A stretch of 44,632 bases of DNA from Acidobacteriota bacterium (GCA_027307115.1 DAHUXN010000074.1:1-44632); one strand, 5' to 3'; counted from the first letter of the stretch, positions 1 to 8,165 are shown. Program-made: numbers and translations. Notes: generated by a model not told the origin, from the letters alone.

Positions 1-1
1 C

Positions 2-529
2 CCCGACGGGAAGCAAGTGTATTACCTGGATGCTGCGGCGGATCAGTTGATGCGCGTGCCCATCGACGGCGGCCATGCGGAAGTTGTTCAGGGGTCCTCG
101 ATTCCAAACGGCATCTATGCTGGAGGCGCGCCCACGGTCTCCGGCGACGGCAAGCTAGTGGCGTTCCTCGCGTCGGTGACAAATCCAGAAACACGGAAAG
201 GCAAGCAGAAGGTTGCGATCGTCAGTGTAGTTTCAGGCGTGAGCTCCCCGCAGCGCCTTCTGGAGCCCAACGCGAACATCGCGGGACCACCGGGCCCACA
301 ATTTACCCCGGATGGAAAAGCGTTGGCATATGTTGTACGCGAAAATGGGGTGGATAATGTGTGGGTCCACCCACTTGATGGATCGAAGGGCCGCCAGATA
401 ACGAATTTCAGCTCTCAACAAATTTTTGAGTTTCACTGGTCACCCGATGGCAAGACCCTGGGAGTCCGCCGCTTCCACACCGATTCAGACGTTGTGCTGC
501 TGCATGATTCCGGGTCTTCACCACAGTAG
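2..529 (+). CDS. TolB/WD40-like beta-propeller protein, C-terminal part (5' end outside window)
   Basis: The reading frame is already open at base 2 and ends at a TAG, so only the last 175 or so residues are seen. They contain repeated blade signatures of TolB/PD40 propellers: an SGDGKLVAF block near the start, QFTPDGKALAYV in the middle and HWSPDGKTLGVRR near the end. The end, with an ITNF...IF.FHWSPDGK pattern followed by SDVVLL, resembles the C-terminal propeller that acidobacteria often fuse to a Ser/Thr kinase or a winged-helix regulator. The N-terminal output domain is not in the window, so the kinase assignment is an inference. It lies directly upstream of the candidate origin, in the same direction as dnaA. 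Confidence 0.8.
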   Translation, partial: PDGKQVYYLDAAADQLMRVPIDGGHAEVVQGSSIPNGIYAGGAPTVSGDGKLVAFLASVTNPETRKGKQKVAIVSVVSGVSSPQRLLEPNANIAGPPGPQFTPDGKALAYVVRENGVDNVWVHPLDGSKGRQITNFSSQQIFEFHWSPDGKTLGVRRFHTDSDVVLLHDSGSSPQ

Positions 530-680
530 AAGAGTCCGACCGTCCGCCGTTTGTGTGGCGCTTCGCGCGTTCGGTTCCGCGCACACACAATGCATGTGCA
601 GAAAAATTTCCGAATTGAGAATCAGCAGAGAAACGCCCGAAGTCAAGGATTTTCTCCCAGAAATTAACGAGGCTTGACGC

Positions 681-711
681 TGTGGAAAAGCTGTGAATGA
701 ACTGTGAATGA
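681..711. promoter_or_regulatory. DnaA-box cluster 1
   Basis: The cluster reads TGTGGAAAA at 681-689 (TTTTCCACA on the minus strand, one mismatch to the DnaA box). Two direct copies of CTGTGAATGA follow at 691-700 and 702-711, 11 bases apart. Each contains TCATTCACA on the minus strand, also one mismatch. Spacing of about one helical turn between same-facing sites suits cooperative DnaA binding. Confidence 0.6.
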
Positions 712-901
712 CGCGCACCGACCTTGCGCAGTTTTCTCTTGCTCCTTTGCTTCCGTTTAGGCAGAATCCGCGCTCGCACTTAAACAAGTGCAGAGAGCTC
801 GTACTCCTCAGCAGTCTCGCGACAGCACCGCGTGGGGCGGAGATTCTGTGGCGGGATTGAATCATAGGATAGCTCGACAAAACCCCTTACGCGGGGTAGG
901 G

Positions 902-932
902 TTTTCCACAATATTTCCACTGGTGTGGAAAT
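902..932. promoter_or_regulatory. DnaA-box cluster 2 next to the dnaA start
   Basis: TTTTCCACA sits at 902-910. A perfect dyad follows: ATTTCCAC at 913-920 and its complement GTGGAAAT at 925-932, separated by four bases. The cluster ends 21 bases before the dnaA start codon, so besides any origin role it could let DnaA repress its own gene. That autoregulation is known from other bacteria and is inferred here. Confidence 0.6.
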
Positions 933-953
933 TGGCGGGGTCTTATTGTTACT

Positions 954-2264
954 GTGAATTCCTGGGACAAAATTCTCCAACACATGGAGCGGCGCGTTAA
1001 CGCTCACAGTTTTTCCACGTGGTTTCGACCAACGCGCCTGGAAGCAGCGGAAGATGACCGCCTGCTGATTCGCGTTCCCACGGCGATATTCCGCAAGCGT
1101 CTAACACAGACTTACGCCGACCTGCTGCAGGCGGTGCTTGCTGAGGTAGGCACGCCCAACGCGCGGCTAGAGTTCATTTGCGCGGAAAGCGAGCTGGGGA
1201 ACGGTCCGGCGGCGCCAGCGCAAGCCAAGCTCGATTTCGATTCGGCGAACCACCAACTGAATCCGCGATATACGTTTGAAACGTTCGTTGTGGGCAGTAG
1301 CAACCAGTTCGCGCATGCCGCAGCGCAAGCCGTGGCGGAGCAACCCTCGAAATCCTATAACCCGCTTTTTTTATACGGCGGGGTGGGCTTGGGAAAAACG
1401 CACCTGATGCATGCGATCGGGCACGAGATCAAGCGACGCAATCCCGCAGCACGGCTGATTTATGTTAGCGCCGAAAAATTCACCAACGAGGTGATTGCGG
1501 CGGTGCGCTTTGACCGCATGGGCGCATTTCGCGATCGCTTCCGCACGATGGATATATTGCTGGTAGACGATATTCAATTCATTGCCGGCAAAGAGCGGAC
1601 GCACGAAGAATTTTTCCACACTTTCAACGCTTTGTACGAGCAGCAAAAGCAAATCGTGATTTCCTCGGATTGCCCGCCCAAAGAAATCTCCGCGATTGAA
1701 GAGCGGCTTCGCTCACGATTTGAATGGGGGCTGATTGCCGACATTCAACAGCCTGACCTTGAGACAAAAATCGCCATTTTGCAGCGAAAAGCCGAGAGCG
1801 AACAGGTGAAAATCGGCGAGGATGTCGCTGAATTCATTGCGCGCTCGATCAAATCAAATATTCGCGAACTGGAGGGGGCGCTGATTCGCTTGCTGGCGTA
1901 TGCGTCGCTTACCGGAGTGGAGCTCAGCGTCGCGACGGCGCAACAGGTGTTGAAGAATTTGATCGACACGCAAGAGAAGAAAGTTTCCATCGAGCAAATT
2001 CAGCGGCGCGTAGGTGAGCATTTTGGATTGCGTGGGCAGGACCTGAAGGTGCGCAGTAATTCGAGAGAAATCGCGTTCCCTCGCCAGGTGGCCATGTATA
2101 TGGTGAAGCAGCTCACGTCGGCGTCGCTACCGGAAATCGGACGTCAATTCGGCGGAAAGCATCACACGACGGTGCTGCATTCAATTCATAAGATCGAGAA
2201 CCTGCGCCACACCGATAAAGAATTGAACAAGACGATCAACCGGCTACTCGACTCGTTCGGATAG
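954..2264 (+). CDS. dnaA: Chromosomal replication initiator DnaA
   Basis: DnaA binds the origin as an ATP-dependent filament and opens the duplex. The 436-residue protein is of normal length. Domain I runs from MNSWDKIL to about residue 80, and a short linker follows. The AAA+ domain starts at RYTFETFVVGSSN (about 105), with Walker A GGVGLGKT at 142-149 and Walker B ILLVDDIQF at 201-209. The C-terminal DNA-binding domain carries the DnaA signature IGRQFGGKHHTTV near residue 396. The start is a GTG at 954 without a strong Shine-Dalgarno site. No other in-frame start keeps the conserved N-terminus. dnaN follows after 265 bases, the common bacterial order. Confidence 0.97.
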   Translation: MNSWDKILQHMERRVNAHSFSTWFRPTRLEAAEDDRLLIRVPTAIFRKRLTQTYADLLQAVLAEVGTPNARLEFICAESELGNGPAAPAQAKLDFDSANHQLNPRYTFETFVVGSSNQFAHAAAQAVAEQPSKSYNPLFLYGGVGLGKTHLMHAIGHEIKRRNPAARLIYVSAEKFTNEVIAAVRFDRMGAFRDRFRTMDILLVDDIQFIAGKERTHEEFFHTFNALYEQQKQIVISSDCPPKEISAIEERLRSRFEWGLIADIQQPDLETKIAILQRKAESEQVKIGEDVAEFIARSIKSNIRELEGALIRLLAYASLTGVELSVATAQQVLKNLIDTQEKKVSIEQIQRRVGEHFGLRGQDLKVRSNSREIAFPRQVAMYMVKQLTSASLPEIGRQFGGKHHTTVLHSIHKIENLRHTDKELNKTINRLLDSFG

Positions 2265-2529
2265 GGTTGAATGGGTTTTCCGCGGTCGCGGTTCCCGTGG
2301 CATGTGAATTTCGTGTGAGTTTCATCGTCGATCATCCATCGTGATGAATTTCCTTGCGGGCACGCGAATCTCCACAAGCATCAAAAGGCGGCAAGCTGAA
2401 CAGGCAAAGCAGCGTGGCGAGATTTCCGAAGAATCCACAGGTGCGGCGGCGGCTACGGTATTTCCCTTGTTTATTCAAATAAAGAAAAGAAGTAAAGTAC
2501 AGCGCAGCAGCCAATGAGGAAAATGCACG

Positions 2530-3642
2530 ATGGAATTTAGTATAAAGAGAAGCGACTTGCTTGATGAACTGGATTTGACGCAGGGCGTGATCGAGCGCAA
2601 GACGACGATCCCCATCCTTTCGCACCTTCTTTGCGAGGCGAAAGGCAATCGTCTGTTCATTACCGCGACGGATCTTGAGTTGAGCATTCGCACGTCGTGT
2701 GAAGCCAAGGTGAAAAAAGAGGGTGCGGGCACGATTCCCGCAAAGAAACTGCTTGATCTGGTACGGTTGCTCCCCGAAGGCGAAATTCGTTTTAAGCTGC
2801 TTGACAACCACTGGGTGCAAATCGTTTGCGACCGCAAGTCGTACAAGATGGTCGGCATGTCGAAAGAGAATTTTCCGGCGCTTCCCGAGTTTCCCCACAC
2901 GCTCGTCAAGCTGCCGGCAAAGCTGTTTGCCGGTTTGATCTCAAAGACAATCTTCGCGATTTCACAGGAAGAGTCCCGGTACACGCTAAATGGCGCGCTT
3001 GTCGTGCTGAATCCCAGCACACTGACCATGGTGGCAACCGACGGGCACCGGCTGGCCATGGTGGAGATGAGCCACAAACTTACGGGGCTGCCCGGAGAAG
3101 TCCGTGTCCTGGTGCCAAAGAAGGCGATGACCGAAGTGCAGCGATTATGCGGCCAAGTGGACGATGATGCGGAAATGGAGTTTGCGCAGGACGAAAGCCA
3201 TCTCTTCTTTCAATTTGGAGGGCGGCTGCTGACTTCGCGTAAATTGACAGGGACGTTTCCGAATTACGAGGCCGTGCTGCCGCGCGAGGTCAACAAGACC
3301 GTCGTGCTCGAACGCACCGAACTGCAGGACGCGTTGCGTCGCGTTTCGCAACTCGCTGACCAACGATCGCACGCAGTGAAGTTCATGCTGGCAAAAGAGG
3401 GCGTCGAAATTTCCGCGTCGAGCCCGGAATACGGCGAAGCTAAAGAAGCTATTGAAAAGGAATTCAAAGGCGAGCCGATCAGCATTGGGTTCAACGCGCA
3501 GTACCTGCTCGATTTCCTTTCGGCAGCAGCCGAGGGGCCCATCTCCGTCGAGTTGAAGGACGATCAGTCGGCGGGCCAGTTGCGTCCGCTCGCTGACGAA
3601 TCGTGCCGCTACCGCTACGTCGTCATGCCCATGCGCATCTGA
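2530..3642 (+). CDS. dnaN: DNA polymerase III beta subunit (sliding clamp)
   Basis: The sliding clamp tethers DNA polymerase III and other partners to DNA. The 370 residues match the family length of three clamp folds. Recognisable parts are the start (MEFSIKRSDLLDELD with RKTTIPILSHLL), the ATDLELSI segment, the second-domain VATDGHRLAM motif, and the C-terminal YRYVVMPMRI that lines the partner-binding pocket. A GAGGA Shine-Dalgarno sequence lies about ten bases before the ATG. The 265-base gap from dnaA holds an AT-rich dyad (TTTATT/AATAAA near 2470), so dnaN may have its own promoter. No clear terminator is visible behind dnaA. Confidence 0.97.
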   Translation: MEFSIKRSDLLDELDLTQGVIERKTTIPILSHLLCEAKGNRLFITATDLELSIRTSCEAKVKKEGAGTIPAKKLLDLVRLLPEGEIRFKLLDNHWVQIVCDRKSYKMVGMSKENFPALPEFPHTLVKLPAKLFAGLISKTIFAISQEESRYTLNGALVVLNPSTLTMVATDGHRLAMVEMSHKLTGLPGEVRVLVPKKAMTEVQRLCGQVDDDAEMEFAQDESHLFFQFGGRLLTSRKLTGTFPNYEAVLPREVNKTVVLERTELQDALRRVSQLADQRSHAVKFMLAKEGVEISASSPEYGEAKEAIEKEFKGEPISIGFNAQYLLDFLSAAAEGPISVELKDDQSAGQLRPLADESCRYRYVVMPMRI

Positions 3643-3693
3643 AGCGCTCGCCGATTTCGAATAGTGGTTGCTGTATTGCAATGTATTATTTGT

Positions 3694-3715
3694 CCTGCTC
3701 GCCACCTGCTCGCCA
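3694..3715. repeat. Perfect 11-bp tandem duplication behind dnaN
   Basis: CCTGCTCGCCA occurs twice in immediate succession (3694-3704 and 3705-3715). It lies in the 262-base gap between dnaN and the next gene. A small hairpin, CCCCTG/CAGGGG with a 10-base loop, follows at 3742-3763 but has no T-tract. A role is not evident; a replication-slippage product is the simplest explanation. Confidence 0.6.
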
Positions 3716-3904
3716 CACACCCTGATTCACACTAAAGGCTGCCCCTGACCGTGAGGACAGGGGATTCGTTGAGGACACACGCGCTAGGATGAGGCCGCAG
3801 CGCGGCCCGATTGCGCTTAGGCTAGAGGAGGCATGGGACGTCTGGCCCGGCATTCTCGGCGTCTATTTTTTGCGAGGCGGACCACAGAGAGCGGCGGGGT
3901 GTCG

Positions 3905-5875
3905 ATGAAATTCAGTTTTAATTTTAGGCCTTCGGCAGAAGAGGCTGAGCAAGCGGCCGCTGTCCAGGAAGAATCGAAAGCCGCAACCACGCTCAATTAC
4001 TGGTGCCGGAAATTCGGCGATCCTGAATTGGATGAGATCGTTGAGGACCATCGCGCCTGGGTGGAATCGCGCGGCGAGGCCGGCCGAAAAGCCGATCTGA
4101 TTGGCGCAAATTTTGAAGGCGTCGACTTGATGGGTGCCGAACTGCCTGGCGCGAACCTATTGCGCGCAAATTTGAAGGGCGCCGATCTGTTGCTTGCCGA
4201 TTTGCGCGGGGCGTGCCTGATTGAAGCGGACCTGAGCGAGGCGAACCTCGTCAGCACAAATTTGCGCGGCGCGAGTTTGGCGGGCGCGAATTTGTCTAAT
4301 GCCACCGGCCTGGTGGCGCGGCAACTGGCCGGCGCGAGTCTTTTCGGCGCAGAGTTGCCCGAATCGATCTATCCCTTCGAAGGGCTCACGAAAATCGCGG
4401 CCGTATCCAGAATCCTACGTGTGCTTCTGATCGCGATGACGATCGTATGCGCTCTAGTGTGGTTAGTTGTCGCCAGGACGAAGGACGTGCAACTCCTCCG
4501 AAATTCGCCCGCAGTGGGCAATGCAATGCCTACGCTCGCTTTTTACTTGATTGCGCCGCTACTGCTCGCGGGAGCCTATATCGGTTTCCATTTCTTTCTG
4601 CAACGATTGTGGGACGCCTTGAGCGAATTGCCGGCCGTGTTTCCGGACGGCCGAAGAATCGCGGAATATCTTCCGGCATCAGTTATCGCGCTTGCGCCTG
4701 CGCGTCTCGACGAACTGGATGCGGACCGCGCGTCGCTTCGTTTTCTGCAGCGCATGATTTCTAAGCTGATAGCGTATTGGATGATTCCGGCAACATTGGT
4801 CTTGTTGTGGGCTCGCTATCTGACCGAACAGGACTTGCGCGGCAGCTTGTTGCAGATATTTTTTATTTTGCTTGCGGCAGCAATGGGCGGCTTTCTGCCC
4901 GGTAACGCGAGCAGTATATTTGTGCCGGCGCGTCGTGCGAGCGACGGGAAACGATTCATGGAGTCGTGGCAAAGCGGCTGGTTCACGGCGTTGACGCTTG
5001 GGGCATGTTTGCTCTTGCTGATGCTATCGGTGGGCGCGATCCTAGGCGCTCCGCACGGGAATGGGCGCGCTCCAAAATGGAGTTCGACCAACTTTCGCCG
5101 TTGGAGCGCTGACATTTTCTGGGTGGCGGGTTACGACCCATTTCCCGATATAACGAGCGCCGCAGTTTCGGCGGCTCCCGCGGGATGGTCCGGGAAAGAT
5201 GAGGATTTGAAACTGGTGAAAGGTGCGCGGCTTCCGTATATAAGTCTCCGCTATGCGCAAGGATCAGGCGCTTTCTTCGCGAATGCACGGATGCAGAGTG
5301 CTGACTTGCGCGGGGCATACCTCTCGCAGACCGATTTTCGCGGCGCCAACCTGCGGCAAGCGAATTTCAATTCAGCTGTTCTCGATCGGGCGGATTTGGC
5401 CGGCGCGGATCTTACATACGGTTCTTTGGCCGGCGCAATTCTTGTGGGTGCAAGACTCGACGGGGCGAATATGTATGAAGCCAGTTTGACCAATGCGCAA
5501 CTGTCACACGCAAGCTTCGAGAAGGCTGACCTGCGCGACGCCGATCTGAATAATGCAGAAATGAACCAGGCCGATTTACGCGGCGCGTATTTCGGCTCGG
5601 CAAAATTGGCAGGCGCGAAACTCGAAAACGCTCAATTCAACGGAACGTTTCTGGACGCTGGGGATATGCGTGGCGCCGACCTGCGCGGCGCGGTTCTGCA
5701 AGGAGCTATTTTGAGTGGAGCGCAATTCAACGGCGCAAATCTCGACGGTGCTGATTTTCGCGGCGCGCTCGCGATTTCCGCCGCGCAGATCTGCTCTGCC
5801 GCAAGCCATCACGAAACCCAAATGGACGCGGCTCTTGACCAACAAGTCACGACCCTGTGTGGCAGCGCGCACTAA
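3905..5875 (+). CDS. Membrane protein with two blocks of pentapeptide repeats
   Basis: The product has three parts. Residues about 64-150 are A(D/N)LxG-type pentapeptide repeats, for example GADLLLADLRGACLIEADL. Residues about 170-382 carry roughly five hydrophobic segments. Residues about 460-625 form a second, longer pentapeptide block ending in a short Cys-containing tail. Pentapeptide repeats fold into a right-handed quadrilateral beta-helix; in a membrane protein both helices may lie on the same face. The reaction or partner is unknown. Start choice: an ATG at 3833 lies only one base behind an AGGAGG, which is too close, so the ATG at 3905 is preferred, although its Shine-Dalgarno sequence is weak. 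A TAGGCT -10-like box lies at 3818. Confidence 0.8.
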   Translation: MKFSFNFRPSAEEAEQAAAVQEESKAATTLNYWCRKFGDPELDEIVEDHRAWVESRGEAGRKADLIGANFEGVDLMGAELPGANLLRANLKGADLLLADLRGACLIEADLSEANLVSTNLRGASLAGANLSNATGLVARQLAGASLFGAELPESIYPFEGLTKIAAVSRILRVLLIAMTIVCALVWLVVARTKDVQLLRNSPAVGNAMPTLAFYLIAPLLLAGAYIGFHFFLQRLWDALSELPAVFPDGRRIAEYLPASVIALAPARLDELDADRASLRFLQRMISKLIAYWMIPATLVLLWARYLTEQDLRGSLLQIFFILLAAAMGGFLPGNASSIFVPARRASDGKRFMESWQSGWFTALTLGACLLLLMLSVGAILGAPHGNGRAPKWSSTNFRRWSADIFWVAGYDPFPDITSAAVSAAPAGWSGKDEDLKLVKGARLPYISLRYAQGSGAFFANARMQSADLRGAYLSQTDFRGANLRQANFNSAVLDRADLAGADLTYGSLAGAILVGARLDGANMYEASLTNAQLSHASFEKADLRDADLNNAEMNQADLRGAYFGSAKLAGAKLENAQFNGTFLDAGDMRGADLRGAVLQGAILSGAQFNGANLDGADFRGALAISAAQICSAASHHETQMDAALDQQVTTLCGSAH

Positions 5876-5932
5876 GGACGCGATGGCTATTCTGGAGTTG
5901 CTGTAAGTCGAGACTGAGATTCCTTTGCGGAG

Positions 5933-6967
5933 TTATTTTGTTTTAGGGATTGGCGTCGCGGGCTGATCGGGGCGGGTGAAGTCAAATACGCCGTGAGGGT
6001 CGTCGGCGAGCAGCAAGCGATGGGGCTCGATGAGGATTGACGTCGGCGTCAAATCCTCGCCGCTGGTCGTGAGGGTGCGGTATTTTTCGATGCGGTTGCC
6101 GTCCTTGTCGAACTTCATCAAATCGTCGCCCAGCGCCACCCACACTTCCTCCGTCGCTGGATCCACACCGATCGCATTGATCACTTTTTGCAACTGGGGA
6201 GTCGTATTCTGCTGATCGAGCCGGTAAATCGTGCGACGCATGGCTTGCGCCGTAGGATAGATATCAATTGTCTTGAGCGAAATCTGGTAGGCGCTATAGC
6301 CGAAGGCATCGTATTTGCGGACCGTCGGCTCGGGCATATAGCTAAACGCATAGTAAATGTGGCTCGCGGGATCGCCGGCGAGGCGCCCAATATTCAGCAG
6401 GCGATTTAAATCCTGATGCTCGGCCAGATCAGAGATGTCGCCGAATTCGCGCAGATCCTTGCCAGTCATGCCGTAAACCGTGACAAGTTCGCCCGACTTC
6501 ATAGCAGCGACAGCGATTTCGCCGGTGGGAAGTGCGACGACCGAAGTAGGCGCGTGGACCGGAATGGAGAGCGCGAGCCTGCCGTCGTGCGTGTAAACTT
6601 TCACGGCATTCGCGCCGCGATCCGCGACGTACACGCGGCCCGAAGCGTCCACGTCCATATCGTCGCCATAAACAATTGCCGCCGCGCCTGTGGCGTCGGT
6701 GGGAATTTGACCGAGGAAAGTGTTATCGGCGGCATAAACGCGGACGGCTGGATCTGTTGTCGAGAGGAAGTAGTAGTGGCCGGCGGCGTCACGCCTGACC
6801 GCCTTGATGCCTGGACCAATGTCGGGGAACAGGCGCGCGCGCGCCGTAAGCTCGATCTCCATGTCGTCGCCCTGCGCGCGAGAATTGCTTGGCGCGAACA
6901 GGACGAAAGCAGCGCAAAGGAGCATTGCGGCGACGGCAATCATCATTCGGTTAGACGAAATTTTCAT
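5933..6967 (-). CDS. Exported NHL/SMP-30-like beta-propeller protein
   Basis: The 344-residue protein starts with a clear signal peptide: a basic start, a hydrophobic core AVAAMLLCAAFVLFA, and cleavage expected after SRA. The rest shows repeated blades of the type DVDASGRVYVADRGANAVKVY and GVDPATEEVWVALGDDLMKFDKDG, as in NHL-repeat and streptogramin-lyase-like propellers. No catalytic residues can be assigned. It probably works in the periplasm or outside as a binding or scaffold protein. A perfect TATAAT sits nine bases before the ATG, so the mRNA may be nearly leaderless. It converges with the pentapeptide gene across a 57-base gap. Confidence 0.8.
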   Translation of the reverse strand: MKISSNRMMIAVAAMLLCAAFVLFAPSNSRAQGDDMEIELTARARLFPDIGPGIKAVRRDAAGHYYFLSTTDPAVRVYAADNTFLGQIPTDATGAAAIVYGDDMDVDASGRVYVADRGANAVKVYTHDGRLALSIPVHAPTSVVALPTGEIAVAAMKSGELVTVYGMTGKDLREFGDISDLAEHQDLNRLLNIGRLAGDPASHIYYAFSYMPEPTVRKYDAFGYSAYQISLKTIDIYPTAQAMRRTIYRLDQQNTTPQLQKVINAIGVDPATEEVWVALGDDLMKFDKDGNRIEKYRTLTTSGEDLTPTSILIEPHRLLLADDPHGVFDFTRPDQPATPIPKTK

Positions 6968-6975
6968 GGCACGGA

Positions 6976-6981
6976 ATTATA
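6976..6981 (-). promoter_or_regulatory. TATAAT -10 box very close to the propeller gene start
   Basis: On the minus strand a perfect TATAAT lies at 6976-6981, ending nine bases from the start codon at 6967. Transcription would begin about two bases before the ATG. No good -35 hexamer is found at 17 bases; TTGACC occurs but with a spacing of only 13. A leaderless or near-leaderless transcript is therefore possible. Confidence 0.45.
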
Positions 6982-7046
6982 CAACGGTACGTCCGGTCAA
7001 TTGAGATGCGAGGACGTGCGTTTAGGATTTATACGCGCTAGGCAAA

Positions 7047-7829
7047 TTATTCGGCGCGGAAGACGAGAGGCTCGATGGAACGGGCATGCCCGGAGGACTC
7101 ATCCACGTCAATGCGCACGGCGTGCATCTGGACGTCGCCTTCGGCCACTTCAAAGCGCGCGGGAAGCCCATTCAGAAAGCGTTCGATGATGCCCTCCTTG
7201 CCCATGCCAATAATTGAATCGTGCGGGCCGGTCATGCCGACATCGGTGATAAAAGCCGTGCCTTTGGGCAGCACGTGCGCGTCTGCCGTGGCGACGTGCG
7301 TGTGCGTGCCGACGACGGCCGAAACCTTGCCGTCCAGGAACCAGCCCATGGCCTGCTTCTCGGAAGTCGTCTCCGCATGCATGTCCACCAGAATCACTTT
7401 CACTTCTGGAGGAACGCGAGCGAGCTCGCGCTCCGCGGCGCGAAACGGGCAGTCGAGAGGCGTCATGAATGTGCGGCCCTGCAGATTCAACACCGCGTAG
7501 CCCACCCCGTCGCGTGAGGTACCAATGTAAAGCCCGCTCCCCGGCGCACCAGGGGGGAAATTCGCCGGACGCAGCAGACGCGGCTGATGCGGCAAGTAAT
7601 CGAAGATTTCCTTGCGGTCCCAGATGTGATTTCCGCCGGAAAGCACTTCCGCGCCCGAGGCGAAAAGATCGTCGGCCAATCGAGGCGTGACGCCGAAACC
7701 AGAAGCAGCGTTTTCGCAATTGACGATGGCGAGATCGACCTTCTGCTGCGCGATGATGTCCGCGAGATGGTCGTGCACGATGCGCCGGCCGGGCGAGCCT
7801 ACTATGTCTCCCACAAAAAGAATTCGCAT
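7047..7829 (-). CDS. ymdB: YmdB-family metallophosphoesterase (TIGR00282 type)
   Basis: The 260-residue protein has the full metal-binding set of the YmdB/DR1281 family: D8 in MRILFVGDIVGSPG, E39-N40 in NCENA, N67-H68 in GGNHIWD, H151 in DMHAE, and H176/H178 in GTHTHV. Family members hydrolyse 2',3'-cyclic AMP and affect RNA metabolism and biofilm formation in Bacillus. The frame is open for 51 more codons upstream, but these run into the structured RNA at 7910-8119. The ATG at 7829 opens the conserved N-terminus, so it is chosen. ymdB often lies beside rny (RNase Y); no rny is present in this window. Confidence 0.92.
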   Translation of the reverse strand: MRILFVGDIVGSPGRRIVHDHLADIIAQQKVDLAIVNCENAASGFGVTPRLADDLFASGAEVLSGGNHIWDRKEIFDYLPHQPRLLRPANFPPGAPGSGLYIGTSRDGVGYAVLNLQGRTFMTPLDCPFRAAERELARVPPEVKVILVDMHAETTSEKQAMGWFLDGKVSAVVGTHTHVATADAHVLPKGTAFITDVGMTGPHDSIIGMGKEGIIERFLNGLPARFEVAEGDVQMHAVRIDVDESSGHARSIEPLVFRAE

Positions 7830-7909
7830 GAGTAGAAGTTGGATGCTAGAGGTTGGAGGCCGGGAAAGACAACCAAAATTTGCAAAATCCTTTCCCGCGG
7901 CAGCCGCCC

Positions 7910-8119
7910 AAAAAAAAACGGAGCGGTCCACTTCGCCGTACGCAGCTAGGCCCCTGAACCCCTGATCTAAGTGGGCGCCCAACGCCTGCCTTTAGGCTTT
8001 CCTGGCTCGATTGCTCGAGAGAGGACATGCACACCGGCAGGACGGCAAGGACTCCCGGGGTTTCAGTGTTGGTTCAAAGTAGCCATCGCGGCGAAACGCG
8101 CGTCGCAGGCCAACTCCGC
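7910..8119 (-). ncRNA. ssrS: Structured RNA of about 200 nt, probable 6S RNA
   Basis: Read on the minus strand, the ends pair: CGGAG at about 8118 with CTCCG at about 7920. The rod continues with TTTCGCCG/CGGCGAA, CGC/GCG and GGCTA/TAGCT. A large internal bubble follows, in which CTGAAACCCC or CTTTGAACC can pair with GGGGTTCAGGGG. Then come CCTGCC/GGCAGG and an apical CTCGA-GCAA-TCGAG hairpin. A run of nine T follows the 3' strand at once. Length, closing stem, central bubble and apical stem fit 6S RNA, which binds the RNA polymerase holoenzyme. The location near zapA and ymdB also fits, since 6S genes often lie near zapA. The family name is an inference; a structured ncRNA is nearly certain. 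Confidence 0.7.
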
Positions 8120-8124
8120 GATTC

Positions 8125-8153
8125 ATTATAAACGGGCGCAGTGGAAATGGCGA
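8125..8153 (-). promoter_or_regulatory. Promoter of the 6S-like RNA
   Basis: On the minus strand a perfect TATAAT lies at 8125-8130 and TCGCCA (four of six to TTGACA) at 8148-8153, with a 17-base spacer. Start of transcription is expected at about 8118-8119, exactly where the closing stem of the RNA begins. The agreement of promoter, stem end and T-tract is the main support for the RNA gene. Confidence 0.75.
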
Positions 8154-8165
8154 ATTCCGCCTGAA

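Larger units (their letters stand above)
530..953. other. oriC: Candidate chromosomal replication origin (oriC) region upstream of dnaA
   Basis: This 424-base stretch has no credible gene. It contains two clusters of sites within one or two mismatches of the DnaA box TTATNCACA. The first, at 681-711, has TGTGGAAAA followed by two copies of TGTGAATGA. The second, at 902-932, has TTTTCCACA followed by an inverted pair of ATTTCCAC arms. A TGTGAATTC word also overlaps the dnaA start at 953. A dyad of AAAACCC and GGGTTTT surrounds 879-905. Origins next to dnaA and dnaN are common in bacteria, which supports the call. GC-skew inversion could not be computed here. Confidence 0.6.

Noticed and set aside
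3742-3763. Hairpin CCCCTG/CAGGGG as terminator of dnaN
   Set aside because: The six-base stem has a ten-base loop and no T-run follows, so termination is not supported.
3833-3904. Upstream ATG of the pentapeptide protein behind AGGAGG
   Set aside because: The spacing is a single base, too short for initiation, and the extra 24 residues are basic and unlike a domain or signal peptide. It remains an alternative start.
3997-4305. Minus-strand reading frame with FAPxKLAPRKF-type repeats (and similar ones at 5251-5493 and 5576-5872)
   Set aside because: These mirror the pentapeptide repeats of the plus-strand gene; the periodic DNA gives a periodic antisense frame. There is no start signal or own function.
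6416-7189. Plus-strand 257-codon frame opposite the propeller gene
   Set aside because: It is rich in Arg/Gly/Ala as expected for an antisense shadow in GC-rich DNA, overlaps two well-supported minus-strand genes and has no recognisable domain.
7830-7982. N-terminal extension of ymdB
   Set aside because: The additional codons overlap the structured RNA and its T-tract, and the conserved N-terminus begins at 7829.
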